DNA from: Heterotrichella gracilis
Lineage: Eukaryota > Sar > Xanthophyceae > Tribonematales > Xanthonemataceae
Direction of reading: 5' to 3'
Length of the DNA stretch: 64,000 bases
NCBI GenBank assembly: GCA_032358255.1
Contig: JAULBX010026718.1
Location: forward strand, 124,001-188,000
Position numbers and translations under genes: made by a program. Positions 31,395-47,901 of the stretch are shown here, in pieces (positions within the stretch are counted from its first letter, which is position 1; every line of letters starts with the position of its first letter). Below the pieces are notes generated by a model. That model saw nothing but the letters and a program-made list of their open reading frames with translations, did not search any database and was not told the DNA's origin.

Positions 31395-34300
31395 ATGCGC
31401 ACTGTTGCTATGGGCAGCAACACAGCAGTCGGCCCAAGGCCTGGGTCAGCCTACCAACGCCATGCTTTCAAAGGCTGTCCGCTGCGTGCGTCTGCAGCAC
31501 CCAGGAGCCGCAGCCAAGGCCAAACCACCCACCACCACCGGTGGCAACACCCCCATCCAGCCCGCTCCCACCACCCCCGCCCCCACCCCAACCGGTGTTC
31601 CGTGCAAGAGGGCCAACCAACAACCTCAGACCATCCTGTTCCAGCCACGCCCACCACCACAGACTCAGTGGCAGGTGGTGTTGGGGTGGAGGAGGTGACC
31701 CTCGACCAGAAGCCCACAAGCTACCGGTTACAGCCCTTTGTAATAGAGGTAAGGCTACAAAGTGAGCTAGGCCATCATTCCTTGACACCCTGAACCGTGT
31801 ATGTGGACCACCTAGTCGCCGCACCTGGCTAACCCTAGCTAGGGTGAGCTTGGTATGTGCACCCCACAATGGTATTTGGAACCGCCCTGCTGCAGCCCTT
31901 AGTAACTTGGCTGATGTTGGCGCTCACCTGCTGCTGGTGTGGTTTGTAGGGAGCGGCGAGAGACATGATGCTGCAGTTCCGGTCAGAGGTACGCACATCC
32001 CTGGGACGGGGCCGTTGGCGCCATTGCGAGTTTGATCGTGTGGCAGGCCACCCCGCCACACCCTAGTTCACCCCGTTGCCGCTTAACGCCTGAGCCGTTT
32101 ACTACTCTTTATACACACTGCCAACAAGGATCATATTTACGTGCAGATGGAGGTGGTGGTGTTAGGGGTTTTGTGGGTCTAGCCTACACCCTACACCCTT
32201 GGCAATGAGCTCACTAGCTAGAGTGGAGTCTCCCAGGGGCCACGGTGGCCCTGTCATTCCTCCCTTGCCATTCAGCAACGTGCTATGTATGTGTACTAGC
32301 CACCATGTTTCCACGCAGGTGGGGGTGGCGGGAGGCACCCTGCTGGTCCATCCGGTGACCCCTGCCTGGCTCAAGGACTCGTGTGACCTCCTCACAGACT
32401 CGTTTGCAGATGCAATGGGCTACCTGCCCGTGTACAGGTGACACATACATGTCGACCCTAGCATCAACCTGGCGCCTACCCTATTGTCAACCCTAACCAA
32501 TGGCCAACGTGGGGCTACCTGCACGTGTACATATACCACGCCACACTGGCAACTCGCAACACTAATCATTGATACTAATGCCAACCCTAGCATGAACTGT
32601 AGATGCAATGGGCTACCTGCCCGTGTACAGGTGACACGCCGCGCTTGAAGCCTACTCATCGACACAAATTGTTGACCTAGCATGAACACTAGCAGTGACC
32701 TGGCGCCAACCCTAGGGTCACCTCTAACCAGTGATAAACATGGGCCACCTGTATACGGGTGGATCACATGAAGTTGCAACCCTATTGTAACCCTAATGCC
32801 ACTTGCACCTTCATGCATTCCGGGACTGCCCACGCATTGGTGTCCATTTCTGATTGCATTATCAACCACATGCGTGCAGATATTTTTTCATTCCCATACC
32901 CCTCAAGCAAGTCCTTCTCTTTTCGACGCCTACACCAAGCGCAGTACGTCATCAGCCCCATGTGTGAATTGCAGGCGGTTTCTGCGCCGCAACATCGCCC
33001 AGTACCTGCATCACCACAAGGACCTACCCCCCAAGGCAGTGGTGCTAGTGGGCATCCTGCAAGAAAAAGGCCCCTCCTCCAGTGGCAGCAATGACACCCA
33101 CCGCAGCGGGTCAAGCTCTGAAACCAGTAGCAGTGGGAGCGGCAGCGATGGCGAAGAGGGTAACCTGGAGGGTAGCGTGATGACGTCTTTTGACATCAGT
33201 GGGGCGGCTGCGTTTGTGGTGAACCAACGGGAAGAGGGGGGGCGCTCTGACGGGGAGGAGGACATGCCGCCTTGTGTGTCGGAGGGCAAAGCGCGGCGAG
33301 CTGGCCTAGGTGCGCTGCTGGGGGCATGGGGTTGTCGTGGTTAGGGTAGGGATTTTAACTGGATTTTGAGGGTAGTACGGTCCCGCATCGTCAGACATCA
33401 GGGGCCCGGCTGCGCTTGTGGCGAGCCGGGAAGAGGATGGAAGCCCCCACTGCCTCTGCCCATGGCGTGCTCACGCTCCCCCTCATGTGGTGCCCACAGG
33501 CGCCCCTCCGCCTCCCGCTCCCAGCGGCCGCCTGGTTGCGATTGTGGAGGTGTCCTTCAGTGAGAGCAGCAGGTCAAAGTGAGTGTGGGGGTGCATGTGC
33601 TTGTGCATGAGCATGTGCAAGTTGGTGTGCTGGCGCATTTGCAGCAACGTGGAGAGGCGGTGAATTGTTGCATGTTGATAGCCGGTGGTTGTTGCAGATT
33701 GCAAGGAGATTATTGATCTGAATGCGTTTGAATGGCATCATGGATTATCGCCCCTATCCACAAGGTCCCCAAATTCAATATCAAAATTGAACGGTGGATT
33801 CCCTCCCCAGGTACCTGACCCTGAACGCCCCCCCTGACTGCGCTTACGTGTGCAACATGGCGGTGGACCCTAGTTACAGGCGGAGGGGGTATGGGCGGAA
33901 GCTGCTGGCGGCTGCGGAGGAGCTGGCGGCGCAGGCGGGCATGCGAGATATGTACCTGCACCTGCGGTGGGTGGGGGTGGGGGGATGGGGTTTGGGGTGG
34001 GTGTGGTAGGGTGGGGGGTAACGGGCATGAGGGATATGTACCTGCACCTGCGGTGGGTGTGGGTGGGGGGAGAGGCGGGCATGAGGGACATGAACCTGCA
34101 CCTGCGGTGTTTGGTGTTTGGGGTGGGGACGGTGGGGGTTGTGCATGCAGATCGTGGGGCGGGTGGGGCAAATGATTCATGTACCTGCGGTGGGTGGCTC
34201 CTGCATTGGCCCTGGTGTGCAGGATCACCCTAATATAACTAACCCCCTGGGCACCCGTCACTTACCCAGCCCTGGACCCTTATGTAGGGTGAAAGACCGC

Positions 34301-34441
34301 CCTGCCGCGCAGCTGTACCAGGCGTGTGGCTACCATGCCTCCGCCACCGACAACCCCCTGGTTGTGCTGCTGGGCATGGACAGGCGCCACCTCATGACCA
34401 AGCGGCTGGAGCCAAGGGGGGGCGGGGGCGCAAGAGGGTAG
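31395..34441 (+). CDS. GNAT-family N-acetyltransferase, probably plastid
   Basis: Seven exons in phase give 409 aa: 31395-31748, 31950-31988, 32319-32437, 32975-33309, 33500-33572, 33811-33966, 34288-34441. The N-terminal 100 residues are basic and Ser/Pro/Thr-rich, consistent with a transit peptide. The GNAT fold follows in pieces: RLVAIVEVSFSES (strand 4), CAYVCNMAVDPSYRRRGYG with the acetyl-CoA P-loop (R-R-x-G-x-G), KLLAAAEELAAQAGMRDMYL, then VKDRPAAQLYQACGYHA typical of the C-terminal end. Between strands 3 and 4 sits a Ser/Glu-rich acidic insert of about 70 residues (exon 4). The layout resembles plant plastid GNATs that acetylate N-termini and lysines; the substrate is inferred. The second exon is only 39 nt. 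Introns 3 and 6 hold multiple exon-edge copies. Confidence 0.85.
32140..32166 (+). repeat. possible echo of GNAT exon 3 start
   Basis: GTGCAGATGGAGGTGGTGGT resembles the exon 3 acceptor and start (CGCAGGTGGGGGTGGCGGG at 32,315) and is followed by AGGGGTTTTGTGGG and ACACCCTACACCC, telomere-like in composition. The similarity is short and G-rich, so chance is possible. Confidence 0.4.
32466..32765 (+). repeat. three echoes of GNAT exon 3 end
   Basis: The exon 3 edge with donor (32,408-32,444) recurs at 32,601-32,637 with all 37 nt identical, and in shorter diverged form at 32,509-32,532 and 32,740-32,763. Intervening sequence (CCTGGCGCC(T/A)ACCCTA) is duplicated too. The perfect copy must be recent or recently homogenised. 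Confidence 0.9.
34022..34197 (+). repeat. three echoes of GNAT exon 6 end
   Basis: The exon edge at 33,938-33,975 (CGGGCATGCGAGATATGTAC, then CTGCACCTGCGGTGGG) recurs at 34,022-34,057 and 34,076-34,110, and partly at 34,174-34,197. Each copy still has the GGTG(G/T)-type donor junction. The linking sequence is G-rich (GGGGTGGGG) instead of CCCTAAA. Confidence 0.9.
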
Positions 34442-35790
34442 AGGGTGTGAATCAAGAGTGCGGTGGGTTGACAGGTGCCGCGTGGTGGATATGGGGGCTG
34501 GTGCCGGTGGGGGTGAAGGGGAGTGAACTGAGCGTGGGGCTTCCTGCACTTCACCATCAAGCGGTTGGTGCCGGTTGGGGAGATGGGCGAGGAGATGGGA
34601 CGCGTGCGTGGGGTTATTGTGGGGCATAGGCCCCAGGAGCCATTGTTGGAAGAACATAATTGTTTTCTCAACGAGCTAGGGGGGTTGGGGTTGGGGTGAC
34701 ACCGTGCGCGCCCGTGCATATGGCTTTGGGAGGGGGGCCACCAGGATGCACATCCTCCAGTTGGGCGTCATTTTTCAGGGGTTGGAATCCAATATGCACC
34801 ACATCTGAAGAGGTGTGTGATTTGGAGTTGAGTGCGTGCGGGGGCAGTGTTGGGGTTGGCGTTGAAGCGGACCCCTCGGGGATGATCACACTTGGCAAGG
34901 GCAATTTGTTGGAATTTTTGGAGCAACATGCTGCAGCATGTGCCAATTTGGGATTCAGGGCCGATTTTGAAAACTGACATCACATAGGATCTGATCAGTA
35001 CTGCCGCCGTTGGCATTTTTTGAACTCGGGAGATACAAACGATATTACTGCAAATTGTCAATTGATCACTCGCCTGTCACTCGCTGTGAAAGCTGAGTTG
35101 AGAACTGTTGGACATTAAAAATTTTCCCGAAATTCGTTTTCAAAACAAGGCTGCAAAGATACATTCAGCAATTGCGGTCAGTCTGAGAATGCATTCAGTC
35201 CCTCAGGCTGCTTGCACTGCATGCCGTTAGCGCTGGCAAGATGATGCGCATTGATGGGTACAGTCACCCTGGACAATGGATGATCATCATTGATGTAAAT
35301 TAAAATACTATGTGCTGTTACAGTATACCCCAGGACCTGGGCCAGGTCTGGTCCATGATTTCGCTGCAGCCGTTCATATAGACACAGATCTGCAATGATT
35401 GCATAGCCGTCTACCGCACTGATGGGTGAGATTCTTAAGTTCTTTGCTGTACCGTCTGAAGGTTTGTGCTATACCTAATGTCAAGCTAAGGGAAGGCAAA
35501 GGAGCAACAGAAGACTGTCACAGGAAACTGTTTGCGCGTACAATGATTGTGTTAGTGCGGCCCGCACCCATCTACTGTAAACCCAGCCACCAAATTCCAC
35601 CGGGCCCGCACCGTGCAAGGTACACCAAAAGCATAACGTCAGTGAACACCGCAATCTGTTGCTAAGGCTCCCTGTGCTGACGTTGTCACTGGACGCCTTG
35701 CCTCTCCACTGCTGCTACTGCACCCCATCACGATGACCGCTAGCGCGCCCCCTCAAGGGTCAACCTAAACCCTAAACCCCTCGGGAGTGA
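34442..35790. other. intergenic between convergent genes, no gene seen
   Basis: Holds the 3' flanks of the acetyltransferase (+) and FIGNL1 (-) genes. One frame (34,660-34,977) has no ATG start in context and no domain. A CCCTAAACCCTAAACCC tract lies at 35,765-35,780, immediately beside the FIGNL1 stop. Confidence 0.45.
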
Positions 35791-40632
<4,842 letters not shown>

Positions 40633-41453
40633 GTCTACTGTGGGGGAGGCTTAGCAGGTTTGAGGGTCAGGTGTCACAATACTGGCTGTTTAACTTGTAA
40701 CTGCGTTTGCCCTTCCCAGGAGGTCAACCCTGCAATTGCTGCACGGCACGACCATCTGCTACATAGGTAGGTGGTGTGAGCTGCAAAGGAACCCACGAAG
40801 GACCCATGAAGGACAAACTATTTGGGGAACACAGTTTCATTCCACCCGAAGTTGCAATGCATGCATGCTGAGCGAAGGACCAGCCAGTGGGTTCTGCTAA
40901 GCGGGTGGCTGAGTGTTTCAGAGTGTTTCTGTGCACAGCTCGTTGGATCGACCACAGTGCACTTCACCACTGTCTTCAGTGAAAGTGGCCTACACTACTG
41001 TACACTACGCAATCTTTTATGCTTACGGTTTGAATATCAAATAAAATAAGAGGTGGCCTTTTTTCGAAAGCTATAGCGCGCTATTTCACACCTCTGTTGA
41101 ACAGCTGTCGCAGTATGTAGCCGTATGTTATGTTGTTGGCAACACTGTTACGTCCGTGCTTGTGGTGACCATTTGGTGACTATCTTTTTCCCACCTTCTC
41201 CGGCATTCGCTGCATGTCTGGCTGCGGGCGTGGCAGTGGGCACACAGGGTGCTTGCGCTGCAGCCATCTCGCACCTTGAGTGACTTTGTTACCTGCAATA
41301 CTCTGTGACACTCTTTCTCCTGTTAAGCCACACGAGAAGTGAGCGACTGAGTGGCAAGTGCATGCATGCCCATATATTGGGCAGGAGGTAAATTGAAACG
41401 TCACAGGAACCCACAGACACGTGCGGTTTTGCGAATACAGCACAAACACTGTT
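40633..41453. promoter_or_regulatory. shared upstream region of divergent FIGNL1 and Barentsz-like genes
   Basis: 821 bp separate the two start codons. The region has no convincing coding frame, so it must hold both 5' leaders and promoters. I see no clear TATA box or repeated operator-like motif. Confidence 0.5.
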
Positions 41454-42853
41454 ATGGAGTCACAACGGGAATTCGGGTGGCAGCAGAGAGGTGGCGGTCA
41501 CAGCCGTGGGTATGGGACAAGGGATTATCCACCCCATGGCACAGATCAGCCCTACTCGCACCAGGGTTACCAGCGGCAAGGTTACCAGCGGCAGGTTGAC
41601 GAGTATGACTACATAGTTCCAAGAAACTGGTCCCACTTTGAGGTGAACTTACTGCAGTGCTTTGAATGTCCAGCAGCTTGCCATTGGTGGTGCATGACCA
41701 TGTGCTGATGACAACTGCTAATGCCCCTTGCAGCATGATGACCGAGACACGTGGAAGCCTCGGCTTGGGAGAGGAGGTGAAGCATTTTTGTGTTGCCGGG
41801 CTGTGGGGCATATCTGGCAGGCCATCCCTTGACTGTTTGTGTTGTGTTTGCCCTAGGTGGCCCCGGGGTAGGCTCCGTCATCCAGCGTGATAGGGCTGGG
41901 CACCAACCAGCGCCAGCCTCCAGGCTTGAGAGGCATACAGACCACCTACCAGCGCCGGCATCTAGATCTGACAGGCACACAGACAGATCCAACAACCAGC
42001 ATGAGCCACAAGCTCCTGACAGCCGTCCAAGTTCTAAAATCGCCGTGGCAGCAGCAGATGCCACTGAAAGGCAGCCAGGCCGTGAACATGTGGGCCACAG
42101 AAGCAATGGCCACTTGGCGGCCAGCCACAACTCCGACAGACACAGACACAGGAGCAGAGAGAGGTCCCCTGCGCGTGGACAAGAGACAAGGTAGGTACAG
42201 GCATCTGCATGCTTGGCCGCTGCTGCACACCTGGCAAGTCAGTCAGCAACAAAGTGGAATGTAGGTCTGCTGGCAGAAACACAAGTGGGCGTCTTTTGTG
42301 CAGGCATGAACGCAGGGTTTACGGGGACCAGAGCCAACCTGGCCAGAACCCAGATGCACGTGGTGGCCACAGCCATGAGGGAAGAGCCAGTGACAGGGAG
42401 GGGCTGGCGGGGAGCAGGGGGCACTACCCTCCTGGCAGGTCAGCAGGGTGTTTTGCTGCTGAAGCTGCACCTTCTGCGCCCTCCTTTATAGGGGTGCACA
42501 GGCCTTAGTTGTGTTCCCGTGGGTACAGGTTTGAGGGGCAAGACCGGCAGGAGAACCAGTTTCGAAGAGACGACAGGGTGCGAACCCATATGGGCATGGT
42601 CGCTGACAGGTGGGTTAACTATAGGACCACGTCTGCAGCAACTCTATCCGCATGTGTTGTGCCCAGACGCTCAGGCAACAATAATTCATGGGCTCCTATG
42701 TGGTTGCACAGGTCTTACAACTCGGGCAGGCAGTTTTCAAGGGGCAGAGGCAGGGGAAGAAGCTGGGCTTCCAGGAACGAACCAGAGTGGAAGCATGACA
42801 TGTTTGAGGAGATAAACAAACCACCACAGGCGACAGAGCCGGTGGAACCCTAA
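41454..42853 (+). CDS. CASC3/Barentsz (MLN51)-like exon junction complex protein
   Basis: Six exons in phase give 307 aa: 41454-41642, 41734-41776, 41857-42190, 42304-42438, 42529-42609, 42712-42853. The Btz (SELOR) domain is recognisable as two separated parts. The first is YIVPRNWSHFEHDDRDTW near residue 55, matching the P-x-x-(G)-x-F-x-HDDR core that wraps eIF4A3. The second is EPEWKHDMFEEI at the C-terminus, matching the W-x-HD-x-F end. Between them lie about 200 residues rich in Arg/Ser/His/Gly (RSRERSPARG, RGRGRGRSW), as in other RNA-binding EJC factors. Barentsz proteins sit on spliced mRNA with eIF4A3, MAGO and Y14. The spacing between the two Btz parts is much longer than in animals, so the assignment is good but not certain. 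Confidence 0.65.
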
Positions 42854-43640
42854 GCTGGCACCAAGTTGCCCTTGGCTTGCCATGCCTCGTTGCTGCACCC
42901 TTGGCGCTTTCCCCTCATAGGTCGTAGGGGTCAGACCTGGGTACATGGGTGCAAGTATCACAGAGGCTATTATTGCCGCCATACAAGTATTTTGGATGAG
43001 GCAGTGCACAAACCTGCACCTGGAAGCAGCAAAAGGGTGGTAGAAGCAGTGGCCACAGTCGGGTCTTTCAAACTGCGCCAGTCACACCGGATTGCAAGCA
43101 GATCTGTTCTAAATCAATTGTGTGCTGTCACCAGTTGGACTTTTTTCAGCAGTCCCTACCCTGTAGTGCCTGGGCGTTGAGAAAGCACCCTTTGTGCACA
43201 CTTTTGAAGTGCAGCCTTGGAATACAGGGTGGACTGTGAGCCGTGTTCACTTTCAACTGCAGTTGGGTTTGTATGGCTGCTGAGACCAATACCCCAACCA
43301 CTGTACAACAGCACAGGGCACAACTCCCTGACAGCTTCTGCCTTCAGACACATGTGTTGGTGGCATCCCTTTTTTACACAGCTTGTCTCATCCAACACAC
43401 AACACAGCAAAGGGATGGGGAGGTTCCCAGATACTCAGGTTTAATCGATGTTACAGGCCCTGAATGGACAACTGTTGCAACAGTGTCTCCTGTGTCAAAC
43501 AAAATCAACAACCAAAACCAGTCATGAACACTGCCCACGAACTCTGCACTAGAGAATCGTGTCAGCTCACAGATATTCGACCAAAATCGTCCTCAAGTTG
43601 GCATCATTCGTTTCTTCTCATTGGACGGTGCGATGGGAGC
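42854..43640. other. intergenic between convergent genes, no gene seen
   Basis: 3' flanks of the Barentsz-like gene (+) and the small gene at 43,641 (-). Several short frames on both strands, none supported. Confidence 0.45.
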
Positions 43641-43850
43641 TTAGTTCTTCACGCCGGAGGCAGCGAAGCTGTGGGTGAAGGTCACCTTCTTCTCCATGGG
43701 AGAGTGTGCCACCGCAGACTTCTGCTGCTCCTCTGCGGCTGCCATTTGCATGGTCATCATGGCAACTCCGCTTCCAACCGCCACGCCAGCGCCCACCAGG
43801 GAGCACAGGGCAATGAGAGAAAGGCTGGCGTACATGGCCTGGCTCGACAT
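43641..43850 (-). CDS. small single-span membrane protein, 69 aa, unknown
   Basis: An intronless frame from ATG with a clean layout. A short N-terminus (MSSQAMYASL) is followed by one hydrophobic segment of about 25 residues (LSLIALCSLVGAGVAVGSGV), then a polar tail with EEQQKSAVAHSPMEKKVTF. Small size, one membrane span and a charged C-terminus are seen in minor subunits of photosynthetic or respiratory complexes, but I recognise no family. An in-frame extension upstream of the ATG has no ATG of its own. It faces the gene at 44,594 across a 743-bp divergent region. Confidence 0.6.
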   Translation of the reverse strand: MSSQAMYASLSLIALCSLVGAGVAVGSGVAMMTMQMAAAEEQQKSAVAHSPMEKKVTFTHSFAASGVKN

Positions 43851-44593
43851 TGTGATTGTGTATTCTGGGTGGAGAGGGATAAGACCTGCGCGGACCACAG
43901 CGAGCGTTGAGTGACCCGAAGGACGCGTAAACAGCTCCAAGGGCAACGGCGTTAAACAACGAAGGTGCCTGCAGGGTGCCAGCAGCAGAGAACCGTTGCA
44001 GATGTCAGGGCACCGTGGGAGAACTTCCGGCGCGCATGGCAGTGGAATTCCACAGCAGGGGCAACAGCGGTGGGTGACCTACCTTGGGAGTTGAGGGAAG
44101 GGGGAGGCGGGAGGAAGGCTTGTCACGCGCTTAGAGCAGCGTGGGGGAAGTGTGCGTAGGAAGGCGATTATGCTGCAACGCCAGCCTTATGTAGGGGAAA
44201 CGTTGGACGGCAGCAGGAGCTGCGTGCCAGGCCAGTCAATTCCCGCCCCAGTCCAGATGTGGACCGGGGATGCCTTTCCCGACCTCTGTGGATGCTGCAC
44301 ATCCCCATGTTCCTAATTCTGACTGGCATCCGTATACATTGCTAGGCATAAATCGATCGTATTGGGGGCTGAATTTGAAATCTTGGGGACGGATATTGTG
44401 GGCTGGGTGGATTCTTGGGCTTATCCAAACCGGTTTCCAAATAGTATCTGCCCACATATGGTCCGTTGTTTCGCCTTTGTGGCTGTCTTTCGCCTCTCCG
44501 CTGCATTCAGTTGCGCGGTCCAGCCCCCATCCCTCACCCCTACCAACACCAATTCCGCCCCTGTACCCGCCAGTGCGAGATCCAGCTGCAGCA
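43851..44593. promoter_or_regulatory. shared upstream region of two divergent genes
   Basis: 743 bp between the ATGs at 43,850 (-) and 44,594 (+). No coding frame is supported. Part of it presumably forms 5' leaders. Confidence 0.45.
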
Positions 44594-45807
44594 ATGGCCG
44601 CTTTCGGACCCAGGCTGCATGCCATGGAGGGCAAGTACTTCCGCGACGCGGAGCAGAGCACCATGAAGAACCTCGTGACCCGCATGGTCAAAGAGGGCAA
44701 ACTCCCGATAGAAGTTCTTGAGACCCTAGAGGGCAAGACAACAGCACCACTGGGCAACGCACCCTCCTTCGCCTCCATGCCCACCATCCACAAGGGCCGG
44801 CATGCAGCCGAGACGGTCTACACTTACGTGAAGGGCGTTTCCCCTGGTGAGCACACGCTATGCACCTCGGGAACTCGATACTGGGCTGTATTACCAGGTC
44901 CTTGCAGGGTGACAAGTGCACTTGCTTGTCCTAGACGGTCCAAGGCATTGCCATGCCACCAGATGCCCCATAGTGGGAACTGCACAGCAAACACACCCAG
45001 TCCCGGTGTTGTGGGTGCTCCTTGCACTTCCTGCACACTGTTGACGTGTGTCCCACTGCCCTAAACAGTAACCTAACCCTCTTTTTTGGTCCACTGCAGC
45101 TCCAGCACCTGGCCCCACTGGGGTTTTCACGCTGGGCACCCAAGTGAGCATGGGCAGGTCCAGGTGGTCAGCAGACAACACCTCCATCTTCTCAGTGGCT
45201 GACGGGAAGAAGCTGGCTTCAACCCCAGCCAGGCCCATAGACGCCTACCACATGGCCCGCATGGCACGCATTCAAGCACAGGCGGAGATGTCGCCACTGG
45301 TGGGAGGATACAGGTAAGCTACTCAGGGCGTCAGAGTTGGTTTTAGGGTTGCCAGGACAGGGTTGAGTGGCGCGTGCTGGTGCAAGGCTGACTGCTGACC
45401 TGGCAGTACCGCTAGAACGCTAGGAAATTTAAACTGAAATTAAGTTATTTACAACTCCTGGGTAGGAGCTATAGTGGTTTTGGTACACTCTGCTGCCAAG
45501 GTGCAGACACTAACCTGCACCCTGGTGCCCCTGCAGGTTGCTGCCAGAGCTCTCGCCTGGTCGGGCGTTGCTGTGGGGCACGATCCTGGCGATGTGGGGT
45601 ACGGCTGCAGTCACCGTCTTGACGTGCAGAAGGCTGGATATTCACAAACCAGAGGATGTGCCTGTGAAGTTCAGGGAGGCAATGCAGCCGTACATCGACT
45701 CAGCAGCTGGTGTTCTGTCACCGTTCAAGGGCCGGTTTCAGGTTCCAGACTTGGCAGCTGCGCAGGAGACGGAGATGGTCCGCAAGCTCAAGGCAATCTT
45801 GCACTAA
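44594..45807 (+). CDS. single-span membrane protein of unknown function, 245 aa
   Basis: Three exons in phase: 44594-44846, 45100-45313, 45537-45807. The first 85 residues are basic and helical (MEGKYFRDAEQSTMKNLVTR). The middle is Ser/Thr-rich with TPARPIDAYHMARMARIQAQ. A single hydrophobic helix follows (RALLWGTILAMWGTAAVTVL), then a conserved-looking tail RRLDIHKPEDVPVKFREAMQ. The helix and tail weakly recall the C-terminal part of TMEM242-like proteins (complex I/ATP synthase assembly), but that family normally has two spans, so I do not assign it. The start follows CTGCAGCA in good context. Confidence 0.7.
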
Positions 45808-46590
45808 CAGCTGGGTTGCAGTATCCGTAGCCTAGCTGGTGGGAGCAGTGTTTTTGAGCAGCATACATACCCGCCTTCCTGTACTGTTGTTTTATGTAGA
45901 ACAGATCAAGCCATTGAACGAGTCACCGTCTCAGTTGTCCCTATGAACCAGGATCCAGAGTTGTACCACTAGAATGTTATCGATAGTCTCATTGCCAAGC
46001 CTGTTGCGTCTTGCTGCCTGAGCAGCTTGCACTTCTTGATTACCGTACCCCCCCCCCCCCCCCCCCCCCCGCAGCTGATTGCCAACAAGTAGACACCGTC
46101 TGCCCATTTGAGCGCAAATGCGCACCCTAGAAGTTTGGTGGTGTTGTCCACTGTGATGCTTTTGTAAAGCCTGTCGTTCTATTCTGAATACTTGTCAAGC
46201 TGAGCGTGAACTTGGTAGGGTGGCACACAACGTGACCTCCTGACTACCGTATTGCAAGAAAATACTGAGAATCATTCAAAAAAATCCCAGCAGCGAACTT
46301 GATAGCAACAATGTCTACAAAATGGCTACAGACTGTACATGTTGGTATACGACGTGAGGCCGCATTGATGCACTCAAGTTGTTGCCACAAAAATAATTAG
46401 CAGGCCTGCTATAGTGGCTAAGCTGGAAAATAAGACAAAAGTGCATCTTACAAGCCTCGAGATCGCCGTCGGGCGTACCCTCCTCAGCCCAAAATTGCGC
46501 CGTTGGTAATCAGCCACAAAAGCTTCTGCAGCGCCCAACTTTTTTATTCCAGCGTTGTTGCACACGGCCGCTGCCCAACCCTGCCGCTAC
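45808..46590. other. intergenic between convergent genes
   Basis: 3' flanks of the membrane-protein gene (+) and the exonuclease gene (-). Contains the poly(C) run at 46,048-46,070. No gene seen. Confidence 0.5.
46048..46070. repeat. poly(C) run of 23
   Basis: An uninterrupted run of 23 C. On the complementary strand this is poly(G), able to form G-quadruplexes; length may also reflect sequencing slippage. Confidence 0.95.
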
Positions 46591-47901
46591 CTAACTGGCA
46601 CTGTGTTGGTTGTTGCCCGCCTGTAGATACTGTTGCGTGTAGTGCTGCACCATCTGGTCATAGTCCATCTCGTCTGTTTGCCCATGCACTTGCTCGAGGT
46701 ACAGCTGCATGGTGGCCAACGCATCCTCCCTGCGGTGCACAGGGTGCAGCGATTTAGGGCGGTGAAGCATGCTTGTCACAATAGCACTCCAGCGGTAAGC
46801 ATAAGTGAACTTGGGCAAGCCAAGTCATTCAAGACCTTGCAGTAACCCACGCCAGCAAGGCAATCATATCCTGTACCCACCTCCGTCCCGCGCACTCCAC
46901 CACAGACCTGCGCACGACATCACCCAACCTTACACCCCAAGCAACCAACAGCTTTGCATGCACTGGCTCCCATTCTGCACACCAGGCACGCCCCCACCCT
47001 CCACACACCTAGCGCTGTGCCGCACCCCCTCCCGCTGAATCTCCCTCCCCAGCTGCTGCTTAGCCAGGTCCTTGAGCTTGCGCGCGTGGCGCTTGCCTGA
47101 CTGCAGCCGCTTGAACCGCATCGTGTCCTTCAACAACCCCTCGGGGTGCTCCAGACCAAGCGCCGCCAGGTCCTTGGGCAAGCCATGGCCCACCAGGGTG
47201 CAGCCATGTAGTAACGTTTGCAGCTGTTGGCGCACCGTGGCGGCTGATGGTGCGGTGGCTAGGAGGGCGGCGGGCACACCCCCAGCGTGGTGGCTGACGC
47301 ACAGGTCGTAGTGCTCTGTGGGGAGGGAACACCGGACGCTGCGTTCAAGTTGAGCAGCGGGGTGGGTCATGCGCTGGTTGTGGCATCTACTGACTACCAT
47401 TGGTTGAGACAGCAGTGTGGTCAGGTGGGCTCCTGATACAGGAGCACCCTTCCAGTAGCTGCCGCTACCATACCATATGACTCTTTTGATGCAATGTGCC
47501 TTGTTTAAGCTGTGTGGCTCACCTGGCGCTATGTAGGTCTCCAGGAGCACCTCCCCGGTGGAGCTGACCATACACACCTCCGCAGCAGCGTGCCGCACCT
47601 TCCCCCCAATCCTGTAGTGCACATACTCCACATCCAGAGCAACTAGACCCTCAACTGCACTGGTGTGAGGGCTACTAGGCTGGGCTGTGCAGCACAATGT
47701 GTGTCGCTTGCGCCTTGGCCTTTGAGCCTGGCTGGGGCTGGCACACAGGAAGCAAAAGTACTTTACAGGAGTATGCACTGCAAGTTGAAAAGCACACTGT
47801 AAAGCTGGTATTGTGCTATGTTGGACAACGCCAGGTTGACGTTGCACAGCCCACAAACCCACCGGCACCAGGGTTACAGGGCTACGGCATGTCCATACCA
47901 T
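46591..47901 (-). CDS. REXO4/ISG20-like DEDDh 3'-5' exonuclease
   Basis: Three exons in phase give 274 aa: 47901-47523, 47315-47009, 46729-46591. All three exonuclease motifs are present: Exo I ALDVEYV (Asp90, Glu92), Exo II LVGHGLPKDL (Asp175) and Exo III HSAREDA (His226, Asp231, the H-x4-D spacing of DEDDh enzymes). The Exo III motif is created only by the exon 2/3 junction, which confirms that splice. These enzymes trim RNA, and the REXO4 group acts in rRNA maturation in the nucleolus. The first 80 residues are poorly conserved, with a basic patch RPRRKR that could serve as a nuclear signal; the true start could lie downstream or an extra intron could be present there. Confidence 0.85.

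Noticed and set aside
34660-34977. 105-codon plus-strand frame after the acetyltransferase
   Set aside because: No ATG start in context, no domain, and biased Gly/Val composition in a G-rich 3' flank.
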